Source of the DNA: Spongilla lacustris
Lineage: Eukaryota; Porifera; Demospongiae; Spongillida; Spongillidae
Reading direction: 5' to 3'
NCBI GenBank assembly: GCA_949361645.1
Contig: OX442435.1
Span: 1,330,653-1,394,652 of the forward strand
DNA: 64,000 nt
Shown: positions 31,440-42,819 of the stretch, in pieces
How the letters are laid out: each line of letters opens with the position of its first letter
Numbering within the stretch: the stretch's first letter is position 1
Notes under the pieces: generated by a model
What the model saw: the letters and a program-made list of their open reading frames with translations, nothing else
Database searches by the model: none
Told to the model about the DNA's origin: nothing
Made by a program: the position numbers and the translations under genes

Positions 31440-32150
31440 ACCCACTGGCTAGCTCGACTCTCCTACTTGCGAATACGCTCATCTTACCTTTCATCGTCAC
31501 TATATACATCTCGAGGTAGTGTACGTAGGTCTATAATATTAATATGTATTCAATTATTCAAGGCGGCGGCGTCGGGGGCGTGACTGGGTGCCCAACCCCA
31601 CGCCCTCCCCTGGGCAGCACCACCCATCGTCTTCATCCTGCCCCCTGCAATTAAAAAATGCTGGGTGCACCCGCACAGCTACCATGTAGTCTTAGCCTTG
31701 ACAGAATGCGGTGGGCTCTCCACCACGGCCCTGGTTAAAATGGTGGTGATACAGTAGACAACCGAAAGATTAAAAAGTGTAATAACATATCACATTATTT
31801 ACTAGTACCACATTATTAAACAGTACCACACCATGTACCAATGAACAATATTACATTATTAAGCTGGCAGCCGGCACAATAGTGTGTAATTTACTGAAGT
31901 TGTGTTCAAGAAATATAATGCCTGTACAAGTAGATATATATTTCATTGCATCAGTAATATATACATGTACTACTATAAACAATTACACCTGTTGTGATCT
32001 ACCTGAAGAGCCTCGTAGTCTTTCTTGTGCTTATTTTTCTGCGTTTGGAATGAAACATCCAAAGGCATATGAAGATGAAACAATTTGTCTACAGTGCAGC
32101 AGTATCAGCACATCCTCCAGGAAGTTGACATCGGAGTGAGCTGATGGCAT
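31440..32150 (-). pseudogene. Ariadne-domain remnant (second copy)
   Basis: It duplicates 4753-5480 and keeps the same frame-breaking base in the A-run of the middle exon. A 3-nt difference (CACATCC against CACAACATCC in the + strand reading of the first copy) lies inside the exon. It is non-functional. Confidence 0.5.
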
Positions 32151-32533
32151 CCTAGAACTATTAATATTGCTTTACCGCAACTTCCACAGTTTGTTGCAAC
32201 TATTTGGTTAAACATAAAGGTTCCTAGAGTTAGTGTCGTTGACATTGGACATATGTCTTCGGGCAGCTTTATTGCATGAGAAGGCGCTACGTTTTTAAAG
32301 ACATACGACACCAAACAGTCTAGACATCACATGTGAACTATGAACTTGTATAATTGTATGTGACGAGTGCATGTATATAATCCTGTATCTGTATGTATTT
32401 TCGCGTCATCTGCCATCGTGATAAGCGGTGCTTATACGCGTACGGTCATATCCAAGTATATGCTATGCGTGACTGGGTAAAAAGAAGAAAAAAAAACATT
32501 TTCAATATCCATATACCTTGGCAGAAGCAGGTT

Positions 32534-35500
32534 ATGTCGCCTGCTATGTTGTGGCTACTTGTGACAAACCTCGCCGGTACAGCCTTGAGCCAAAGTAAGT
32601 TTAGATGTGCCTGTATGAATACATTTTAACTATCAGTCGATGAATTAATGCACGGTACACTTTACGTGTAGCATTGTGGCCTAAAAATGACGGGGCTGGC
32701 ACGCAGCATTGTGGCCTAAAAATGACGGAGCTGGTACCACTGATCGTTTTGATTGGTTGATTTGAAATCAAGAAATAATTCACCATCTTAGGCTTCCCAT
32801 ACTAGTAGCATTCACTGTTTACAGCGGTAAACACTAACAAATGCTGACCGCCATAATAATTAGCGTCTAAGACTATAGTCATTTCACCGGAGAAGATTTA
32901 GGAAGGTTGTTTGGAGGGTTGTTGTCACTCGTGGCCGCTTCTCCAACTCCGGTGGTCAGTTTAGTTAACGTCGCGGTTAATTGACATCCGAACATTAATA
33001 TATTTTTGCATTAATGTTGCTGGTGTACTTAACTGATAAGGCTTGGTTAATAAGCTGTCTTACGGCATAATCGTGTACATGTTGACCTTATTTACTGCAT
33101 GAAGAATTTGGAGTATCCATCACTACCATCAGTTTGCTAAACAGTATGATTCGTAACTCATCATTTTCATGACTGCATGCGTTTAGTGCATCCTATCTAA
33201 GGGTTGACAACATGCTGCAATTCATTCCACCATTTAGTCATATGTCATAAATTACCACTGTTTTGACCATTGCTAAACAATTACCTAGCCCATCTATGAC
33301 CAACACATTTGTTAAATATCTATGCCATGCTTATGTTATCATTACTCTGACCTTCACAGCTATCTGCACCAATGGAGATGTGCAGCTTGTAGGAGGAACC
33401 ACACCACTGAATGGGAGGGTGGAGGTGTGCTATAACAACCAGTGGGGTGGAGTCTGCAGTCCTAATAGCTACCATTGGGGGCAAGAACAAGCCACTGTAG
33501 TGTGCAGACAGCTGGGATATCCTTATGATGCTATAGCCTACAGCAGTGGTTATGGATATGCCATGCCCACAACATTCCTCAATGCAGATTACTGTGATAT
33601 TCGGGCAGATCAGCTGTTAAGTTGCTATAGCCACATAAATGGTTATACATCTCCTGCCACCCTTGGATACTACAGCTGTACTGGTTACAACAATTTTGTA
33701 GTTAACTGCACAAGTAAGACAACATGTCTTCACCATAACACCATCACATGTCCTTCTCTTCCCAGTACCCACTCCAGAGTTCTGCTCTGGTACATGCACC
33801 AATGGTACCATACGACTGGTGGGAGGACCCTCTCCTTATAAGGGCAGGGTTGAGGTCTGTGTTGGAGGATGTTGGGGAACTGTTTGTGGAATTAACTTTG
33901 ATGTACCAGACGCTGCAGTAGTCTGTAGGGAACTAGGGTACCCTACCTTAGGTAAGATAAGAATATTTTACATCGATCTACAGTATAAGAAGATGTGCCA
34001 TTACCCAGGTGCTACACCTCTATACAATGGTTACTATGGAGGAGGTTCAGGACCCATCTGGCTATACAGTCTTAACTGTGCTGGCAATGAGTCTTCATTG
34101 TTCACTATGGCAGCAGTTATTATGTCTATTATTATTATTATGTTTATGAGTATGACTATGACTACTGTGACCACAGGAGGGATGTTGCAGTTATCTGTCC
34201 AGGTTTGCAAAATGCTCTATTTTGTCTAACTAAAGCATTCTTCCATTATGAATGCAATTACAGTACAACTACTCTAATGCTTTAACAAAATGTGTACATG
34301 TACAGATCAAATCAGTGTACACTCAAAACTGCTATAACATCATATATATACTGATTTATAAAGTTGAAATTTAATTACCATTTAATAAAAGTTTTCATTT
34401 TTCCAGAACCATCCTCCAGCTGTTCCAATGGGGATATTCGTCTGGTTAATGGATCAACCCCAATGGAGGGACGGGTGGAGGTGTGCATAGGAGGACAGTG
34501 GGGCACTGTGTGTGGGGACTATTACTGGACCTCTGACACCAGTGGAGCCAACACAGTCTGCAAACAGCTTGGATATAGTCCCAGCAATGCAACAGCATAT
34601 GGGTCCTCATATTTTGGATCTGGAACAGGAGGGATCTTTATGGTCAATGTCCACTGTGATGCCAGAGCTGGGAGACTGGTGGACTGTAACTATTACTACC
34701 AAAATGAGTATTGGTCCTGCTGGAATGGGTACACAGCAGGTGTTCAATGTCAAGGTATATATGTAAATAGAAGTACAAGGTGTTGTTACAGAATCAAGGC
34801 AATTAAACACAAACAGTTATCTAACAGTAGTTTATTATTATCATGCTGTTAATATTGATTTTAATTGTACATAAAAAAATGGATCACTGTAACTTATAGA
34901 AACAAGTATGACTGCAAAAGATTCAAGATTTCACCTTTAATAGCCATACAACCGAGTGAGTTTTAATTAATAAACTTTTGAGAAATTAAACTGATTTCAT
35001 AAATCAGCTAAAACAACTTAAAACTTTATTTTTAATCATTCATTGGTAGAATGATTACCAGTTATATACATATTAATGCTAAACACCATATATTATTATG
35101 ATTTGCTATAGTTCTTTTGCAATGCCACAAATGACTTTATGAGCAGTAACCTTCCAATCACACAGGGTCATCTGTTAGTGTGTGCACTAATGGTTCAGTA
35201 CATCTGGTGGGAGGGTCCACCCCTTATGAAGGAACTGTGGAAGTATGTGCTTGTGGAAGTTGGGGAACAGTGTGTACTACTGGAAATGAACTGCAGCTGT
35301 TCAATTGTCCTGTCGTCAATATCCCTAACACCTACTACTTTTGTGATCATCGCAATGATGCTGCAGTGCAGTGTGCTGGTAAGAAGAAATATTTTTGTTC
35401 ACTTCAATAATCATATCCCCTATGTGGTAGCCACTGTACAGAACTGCACAGATTGGAACAATCGATTGGTAGGTGGCTCCTCACCATCACAGGGGAGAGT

Positions 35501-38500
35501 GGAGGTGTGCTACATGAACCAATGGGGCACAATCTGCAGCAATGGACAAACTGTTATACCAGCATTTGCCAATGTTATCTGCAGACAGCTTGGATATTCA
35601 TTCTTCAATCCCGCTGTGTATCCAAACTCCTACTTTGGAGGGGGATCAGGAGGTATATATCTGTACACACCAACTCTCCTTTGTACTGGAAATGAGAGCA
35701 GACTTCAGGACTGCTAACACTCCCCTCTTGGATACCATGAATGTAGTGGCCACAGCTGGGATATTGGAGTTGTGTGCCAAGGTAACAGTTATGTGTACTG
35801 ATATATAGTGGTCATCAATATTCATTCATCTTACTCCAGCTAACACCACTGGTACTGCCTACTGTGTGAGTGGTACCCTCCAATTGGTGGGCGGGTCTGT
35901 CCCTTCAGAGGGCAGGGTGGAGATATGCTTGGGAGGTAACTGGAGTACCATATGTGGATATCCATCACCCTGGGACCAATCAAATGCTGTTGTTATATGT
36001 CAACAACTTGGATTTAAATCTGCCAGTAAGACACTTTATATCAGATAGTTTTATACGAACATTGTATGTGCATGCACATACACTCAGATGCTGAGACAGT
36101 CTACAGTGGGGTATTTGGTCAGGGCAGTGGATTAGCTCTCCAGATACCAGCAGGATGTGTAGTAAATGAGGCATCTCTATTTCAGTGTCCACAAAAGGAC
36201 TTTGACTATGATTACTATGGTTACCATTATTACTATGGTTACTCTGGCCAGTACTATTACACATGCAGTGACCATGTGAATGACATTAGAGTCCGATGCA
36301 CTCCAGGTATGTGGAGGTAATGATTGATTTCATTCACTATATCTTATGATCAATGTGGTTTTGCAAAAATCAGTAGGTCAATGTCAGGATGGTGATGTAA
36401 GATTGGCTAATGGGACAACAGGACCAGACACCATTGAAGGAAGAGTGGAGATCTGTTATGGTGGTCAGTGGGGTGTGGTCTATGCTCTAGGTGGTACACC
36501 ATGGACACTGAGGGAGGCCAGTGTGGTCTGCAGACAGTTACAATATGCCCCAGTGGCCCTTGAAGCATTCACCTACTCCAAATATGGTGGTGGCACAGGA
36601 AATGTTTCTTTTTCAGAAGTCTATTGCATTGGTTATGAAAGCGATTTAATAGATTGCTTCTACAACCAACCAGGATACTATGATTACCATGGATCTAAGT
36701 ATGCAGTGGGTGTGAGGTGCCAAGGTGAGGATAAATAGGATCTTTATCATATTCACTTTCAAATTGCAGTATCCTGCCATCAATGTACAAATGGATCCAT
36801 TCAACTGGTGGGTGGGAACTCCAGTTATGGAGGGAGAATTGAGGTGTGTGAAGGAGGGTGCTGGGGACCAGTGTGTATTGATGATGGTGGGTGGAGCTCA
36901 CTGGATGCAGCTGTAGCATGCAGGCAGCTAAACATGAGTTCTCAAGGCAAGGGTAGTGTGGTAAAACATTTGTAATAGTACATTACTGACCTCACTCTTC
37001 AGGGGCTGTTCCAAGATACTACTACTCTGTTCCATCACCTCCAATGTTGGCTCCTAACTGCACAGGGAGTGAGTCTTCTCTGTTCAGCTGTGCACAGTCT
37101 GTGTGCCATGTAGAGAACTACAACCATGCTGGAGTGGAGTGTTCTCCAGGTACATTGTGTTTAACCTGAGCAAAGCCTTCCAGATCCCACTGTTCAAAAA
37201 TCTATCTGATGTCATGTATCTAGGATTTTGTTGTTTCAACCACTCTCAAATACATACATTATAAAAAATGATAATATTGCATCATTAAAGCATACTATTG
37301 AATCAGATTGACGTGTTGTCGTATTATTTGTTGTATTGCATTTTTCATCAGTTTTACTAGCCACCCAATTCAGGTACATTGTTTTTACTTTGAGCAAATC
37401 TTTACAGATAGCACTATATAACTAGTTTTTTGTTGTTTCAATCATACTCAAATACATTGAATGCATTCATTAATAATAAAAAAATTAATTTTGCATTAAT
37501 GCATACTCAGTATTGATTATATTAATATTTTTAAATATCTGTGTGCATGACATTTTTCATTTACTAGCCACCCAATCCAGCTCATCTGTGTATACCACAT
37601 CTGCAGGTAAAAACTGATAATCAACCGTATTTGTTTTTAGCTAAGTTGATCGTACTATGAAGATGCCAGTTTAGTATGATGTACTGATGTTGCAAATGCA
37701 AATAAAATCAATTACCTAGTGTCTGTACATGTTGTACTGTGTATTTCATATCCTCGCTTACATATAAACTACATTATGCTATCATGCAGATCTGTAGATT
37801 ACATATGTCCATTATCATGCAACAGCTAATTGATCATCGATCCTAATAAGGACTATCCTGCAATGTACATTCATTGTGTAATACATGTACATTGCCTTGG
37901 TGTGGTTTTGATTTGCTATCACTTCCAGTTTGCACCAATACCCAATAACTGCTGAGATAGTAGTGAATTAGTGCAAATTTTGTATTGTGAAATGTAAGAC
38001 ACAAATCAGTTGTACATATTAACCCTATCTCACAATTGTGATTTTTGGCAAACAATAGAATAATGTATTAAAGAATAATAGTGAACACTTACCTCATGAT
38101 CTGAACAGTGTCATATATTTTCATCACTCCTTGCAGTTTCTTCTACACCACCCACCTCCTTGATACCCACCACCATTCCAGGTTAGGGCCACACAGGAAT
38201 ATGCTATTAATATCAACAAGAATGTTTACATGCACTTCAAATTTGCAACATGAAGACTACATTACTAGTTGGCTTGTGTGCTTTGATGCAACCAAAGATC
38301 TGTTTACATGAGATGCAGGAAGTTAAATTAATGCAAATAACTAAGAATGCATTATAAATTATTTTATATATGGACAGTTCACGACAAAATGAACCTTTGC
38401 ATAAATATAATTACATGTACAATATACAGCCATAATTATAATATTCTAGTAATTATAATAAAATAAATATTATATACACCTGGAATAGTGATTTTGGAAT

Positions 38501-39208
38501 CTGCACTATAATGACTACACAGTAATATGTACTTATTTTCTTGATCATGCCTGATCTCAATAATTTCCTCATACCAAATCCAGTGCAGTTAATCATTATC
38601 CACAGAGGAACATTACAGTTGTAAATGGATTTTAAAACATTCCAATTTCAAATTGCATCACTTATTTACTTAGAATTTGTTTTGTGTGCATTAATATCAT
38701 TTGCTATCATAGAATCTGCTAAAAGTAGAATACAATTTGTCTGTATATAGCTACAAGTGGCTCATTAACTTTATATACTTGATTATCTCCAGCAGCCACA
38801 TCTGACCAGACTACTATAATCATCACAGCTTTTTCAGCTGCTCTTGTGGCAGAGTTTGTGATACTCACAGCAATGATGGTACTAGCTGTTATGACAACTG
38901 TTCTGATCATGAAGTAAGTGTTCACTATTACAATTATCATGTCACATTGTACTCCTTAAAACGTAGACACAAACACAGTCAAATTTATAGTATCAGGAAG
39001 CCAGAATGTAACATTGCAAACAGGTAATGCTGTGATGTATCCATCGTCAATTATTTATGTAGCTTTCTGTACTACCTACAAAAGTGATATCATGGAGTTG
39101 AAGGAGAGCAATGTGTATGAAACCACAATGCAGGATGACGATCACTATGAACCAGTAGATGTTGAAGAAAACAAAAATACTGATGGGGAACAGTCTAATA
39201 TGAAGTGA
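32534..39208 (+). pseudogene. Copy B: SRCR(8) stalk receptor, probably inactivated
   Basis: Exons follow the gene A plan. Exon 1 is 32534-32594 ([20 protein letters not shown]). SRCR exons are 33360-33713, 33766-33951, 34009-34200, 34407-34754, 35166-35378 (two exons fused by deletion), 35431-35781, 35840-36025, 36088-36306, 36377-36724, 36770-36946 and 37003-37149. Stalk exons are 37568-37606 and 38137-38181. TM and tail are 38793-38913, 38967-39023 and 39085-39208. Lesions are: a 10-nt loss at about 34110 that shifts the frame in SRCR2; deletion of the middle of SRCR4 with its intron; a TAA at 35715-35717 in SRCR5; and loss of about 290 nt of 5' flank. One donor is GC (36947). The intact TM and tail suggest recent loss or a null allele. 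Confidence 0.8.
37568..39208 (+). other. Copy B: stalk, membrane and tail exons
   Basis: Two short exons encode a Ser/Thr/Pro-rich stalk (TQSSSSVYTTSAG and SSTPPTSLIPTTIPG). The next exon has a membrane segment with an internal glutamate ([20 protein letters not shown]). The tail has ESNVYETTMQDDDHYEPVDV. Between the stalk exons, about 220 nt of intron around 37141-37380 and 37370-37600 is partly repeated, leaving an extra fragment of the first stalk exon at 37360-37375. Confidence 0.7.
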
Positions 39209-39507
39209 ACTGATAGTTGTATGACAATGCACTATTAATTGAACTATTAGATTATCATTCGTTTAGGCTAATGCTACATCACTACTACTGTATATGTTAA
39301 AACCTTATTGGAAACATTCTTTTACTGTACCATTCCATGCAGGGACTTAAAACGTAAATTGTAATCAATATTGTTTCAGTCTTGGAGGCTAATGTTAAGG
39401 TAACAACATGGCTATTAATGACATTCATTAACATGCACATGATACTTGCAATGTTTTGCTCATGATCACCAAGTGTGATATAAAAATAATGGCATACAAG
39501 AACATGG

Positions 39508-39513
39508 AATAAA
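39508..39513 (+). terminator. Possible polyadenylation signal of copy B
   Basis: AATAAA lies about 300 nt after the tail stop codon. The same hexamer in the same local context (GAATAAAATATGAATG) follows gene C at 51798-51803. Confidence 0.35.
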
Positions 39514-39592
39514 ATATGAATGAGAGCTTTGAGTAAATAAAAAGTGCCAGCAATTGGTGCCTAAAGGTTCATTGCCTGCTAAACATTTACTA

Positions 39593-39766
39593 CTAGTTCA
39601 ATGAGATCTCATCTGAATGGCTAGGTCTTCTCTTGATTGACTTGAGATATTTGTCACAGAGGCCATTCGCACAGCTAGCAGTCTTGGCCATGGCATGGTG
39701 AGGTGAGCACAGGTAAGGTCTGTTCACCATCTGTGAGAGTCTCTCCACCATTTCCTCAAGGTTACC
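39593..39766 (-). pseudogene. Last exon of an Ariadne-type ligase copy
   Basis: The - strand exon reads GNLEEMVERLSQMVNRPYLC and ends with SHSDEISLN before a TAG. The acceptor (TTAACCAG) lies at its 5' side. It matches the exon at 51883-52056 in length (174 nt) and sequence. In Ariadne-family RBR ligases the equivalent segment is a C-terminal helical region of the Ariadne domain. The upstream exon is missing locally: a LINE and an SRCR remnant lie between this exon and the fragment at 42030-42165. Confidence 0.5.
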
Positions 39767-40019
39767 CTGGTTAATATGGTGGTGGTACTGTAGACACCCA
39801 AAAGATTAAAAAGTGTAATAACATACACGTACCACATTAATCAATAGAACCACATTTTATTAAACAGTACTTTTTTTTGCATTGATTACTCATATACATG
39901 TAATTATAAAACACGGAACATATAACAAGAATATTTCTGTAACTACCTAATCTAAACAGTTTACATGTCCAAGGCAAAGCATCTAGACAGCATAGCAGTG
40001 GCATTTGCTTTAACTATTT

Positions 40020-40475
40020 AGCCTGCCATAAAGGCTATTGAGGACAGCTGCCCTTTGCCCTTGCCTTGTTGGAACTGGTTGCTAAGGTGAGCGGCCAAAC
40101 ATGACAATGAATCCATGGCTTCAGCACCCCAAGCACCATATTCTTCACCAACCATGGGTACACAGACCCACCCAAGCTCTCTGCACTTTCCATCATTCGC
40201 CTCATGCTCCGTAGCTCTGGCGGCTACAGCACCCCGCTTCCAACAAAATGCTTAAATTGAGCAGTGAGGTCACAGATACGTGTAGGCCAAAGACTGCTAG
40301 CTTACCCACAGATCAATTGGGCCAGGATGTCAGCTGGGTGGGAGTAGCTATGGTCAAGGGTGAGGTTGCTTCCTGCCTCCACCTTAACACTCAAGTGGGC
40401 CCAGTGGCAGGCATCCGCTAGGGTGTCTCGGAGTTTATTGTGACGGGACTTGCAGGTGAGAGCATGATGGCCATG
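40020..40475 (-). mobile_element. LINE 3' end with restriction-like endonuclease motif
   Basis: On the - strand, decayed frames contain GHHALTCK and SRHNKLRDTLADACHWAHLS, then VKVEAGSNLTLDHSYSHPAD and [20 protein letters not shown]. The GHHALTCK zinc-knuckle trace followed by PADIL is the pattern of the C-terminal restriction-like endonuclease of non-LTR retrotransposons. Several frame breaks are present. It is inserted in the intron of the Ariadne remnant, opposite in orientation to the one at 52120. Confidence 0.65.
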
Positions 40476-40556
40476 TACCGCAATATTAAACAGTTCTACA
40501 TTATTAAACAGCTCTACATTATTAAACAGTACTAGTACAACATTGTTAAACAGTCA
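40476..40556. repeat. Short tandem ACATTATTAAACAGT units
   Basis: Three to four copies of about 18 nt (TACATTATTAAACAGC or TTAAACAGT) lie at the junction between the LINE and the SRCR remnant. The same motif occurs once in the native intron near 5130. Confidence 0.5.
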
Positions 40557-41735
40557 TACCAACTCTCATTTGTACTGGAAATGAGAGCAGACTTCAGGAC
40601 TGCTACCACTCCCCTCTTGGATACCATCAATGCAATGGCCACTACTGGGATATTGGAGTTCTGTGCCAAGGTAACAGTTACGTGTACTGATATATAGTGG
40701 TCATCAATATTCATTCATCTTACTCCAGCTAAAACCACTGGTACTACCTACTACCCTCCAATTAGGGTGGAGGTATACTTGGGAGGTAACTGGAGTACCA
40801 TATGTGGATATCCATCACCCTGGGACCAATCAAATGCTGCTGTTATATGAACAACTTGGATTTAAATTTTCTAGTAAGACAACTTGTATCAGATGGTGTT
40901 ATGCCAGTACACTCTTTGCATATGCACACATTGATTGGATATTTGGTCAGGGCAGTGACCATGTGTATGACATTGGAGTCCGATGTACTCCAGGTATGTG
41001 GAGGTAATAGTTGATTGCAGCAATTGTATCTTATTATACTGCAATGTGGTTTGGCAAAAATCAGCAGTTTCTTCAGATCAATGTCAGGATGGTGATGTAA
41101 GATTGGCTAATGGGACAATAGGACCAGGCACCATTGAAGGAAGAGTGGAGATCTGTTATGGTGGGGTGTGGTCTATGCTGCAGTTGGTACACCATGGACA
41201 CTGAGGGAGGCCAGTGTGGTCTGCAGACAGTTACAATATGCCCCAGTGGCCCTTGAAGCATTCACCTACTCCAAATATGGTGTTGGAACAGGAAATGTTA
41301 ATAGGTTAATTGCTCCTACAGCCCTCCAGGGTACTATGAGTACTATTGCTGTAGGCATGTGGTGCCATAGGATGGTTATGTATGCATGTCTATTGTCTTT
41401 CACTTTCAAATATTGCAGTGTCCTGCCATCAATGCACCAATGGATCCATTCAACTGGTAGGTGGGAACTCCAGTTATGAAGTGAGAATTGAGGTGTGTGA
41501 AGGAGGGTGCTGGGAACCAGTGTGTATTGGTGATGGTGGGTGGAGCTCACTGGATGCAGCTGTAGCATGCAGGCAGCTAAACATGAGTTCTCAAGGTAAG
41601 GTACATTTATTTACTACCCTCACTACTACTACTCTGTTCCATCACCTCCCATGTTGGCTCCCCACTGCACAGGGAGTGAGTCTTCTCTGTTCAGCTGTGC
41701 ACAGTCTGCATGACATACATGGCACATCTACATGT
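40557..41735 (+). pseudogene. SRCR5-8 remnant upstream of gene C
   Basis: In order: the 3' end of SRCR5 (40557-40671); a decayed SRCR6 with a base loss and missing loop (about 40735-40992); a broken SRCR7 (about 41080-41340) with the same internal deletion as 1951 and 28631; the first SRCR8 exon (41419-41595); and a decayed second SRCR8 exon. It extends further 5' than the two other remnants, so the three share an ancestor already carrying the SRCR7 deletion. The TM and tail part is missing. Confidence 0.75.
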
Positions 41736-42029
41736 ACATGTACATTAATAGTAACATTGTTATTACAATAGAATGTTTTAGTCATGTTCTTAAAAACCTA
41801 AGCAAAAAAGCAAAGTATTGATAGAAATTATGTGTATGTTAAATCTGGATTCGGGAAAAGCCAAAAAAGCACAAGTGTTCAAATTATTAAGCTGGCAGCC
41901 GGCACAATAGTGTGTAATTTACTGAAGTTGTGTTCAAGAAATATAACTGATGCCTGTACAAGTACATATGTATATTTCATTGCTATTTTCACTACTATAA
42001 ACAATCACACCTGTTGTGATCTATCCGAA

Positions 42030-42165
42030 GAGCCTCGTAGTCTTTCTTGTGCTTATTTTCTGCGTCTGGAATGAAAAATGCAAAGGCATATGAGGATGAA
42101 AGAATTTGTCTACAGTGCAGCAGAATCAGCAAAACATCCTTCAGGAAGTTGACATTGGAGTGAGC
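42030..42165 (-). pseudogene. Ariadne middle-exon remnant (third copy)
   Basis: On the - strand the frame is open: LLILLHCRQILSSSYAFAFF followed by IPDAENKHKKDYEALR. It lacks the extra base seen in the copies at 5345 and about 32035. The SSYAFAFF-x-DYEAL pattern is typical of the Ariadne domain. Neighbouring exons are not adjacent, so it is an isolated fragment just upstream of gene C. Confidence 0.5.
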
Positions 42166-42486
42166 TGATGGCGTTGTAGATATTGCTTTACTGCAACTTT
42201 ACCTAGAGTTTGTGTTGTTGACATTGGACATATATGCCTTCGGGCAGCTTTATTGCAAGAGAAGGTGCTACATATGTAACGTCTTTATGTATGTGACGTA
42301 ATGTTCTAGTGCATGTATATAATGCTGTATCTGTATGTATTTTCATATCATCTGCCGACGTGCTTATAGCAGCATAGTGGTGAATCTCACGTCTCCTTAG
42401 CGCAGGCGCTCGTACAAACCTACAAACTGCTTCCAGCAGAGCAAAAAAAAAAACGTGTCCGGTGGGACCATACATAATAGGGCACA

Positions 42487-42516
42487 TGAATAAGGATCGG
42501 AAGGGGGGGGGGGGGG
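42487..42516. repeat. Poly-G tract in the gene C 5' flank
   Basis: About 27 consecutive G lie between GAAG and CACCAACAGCC, about 300 nt before the ATG of gene C. In gene A the corresponding place reads ACCAGCAGCTAATG without the tract. Confidence 0.8.
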
Positions 42517-42819
42517 GGGGGGGGGCACCAACAGCCAATGCACTAATTATGACGCATTAAATAGTATCTTAAATGTTCACGAATATGTAAGGAGGCCAAT
42601 GTATGGTTGTAGAATTATGGCATACACATGTACATGTATACCCGAAACTATACAATTACAAAGGTACATTACATGTACGTACAGAAATAAACATCGTGAT
42701 TAGCGGGTGCAACAATGTTTTACGGTCATATCCAAGTATATTCTATACGTGACTTGGTAAAAAAAATTAAAAAAACTTTTTCAATATTCATTACATTTAT
42801 ACCTTGGCAAGAGCAGGTT

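Noticed and set aside
33730..33841. Extension of the SRCR1 frame through the next intron in copies B and C (and in part in A)
   Set aside because: The extended peptide is out of frame with SRCR2. A clean acceptor at 33764-33765 and phase-1 donor give the correct SRCR2 start.
42203..42538. 111-codon - strand ORF upstream of gene C
   Set aside because: It reads through the poly-G tract and the receptor 5' flank, and the corresponding sequence in gene A does not keep it open.
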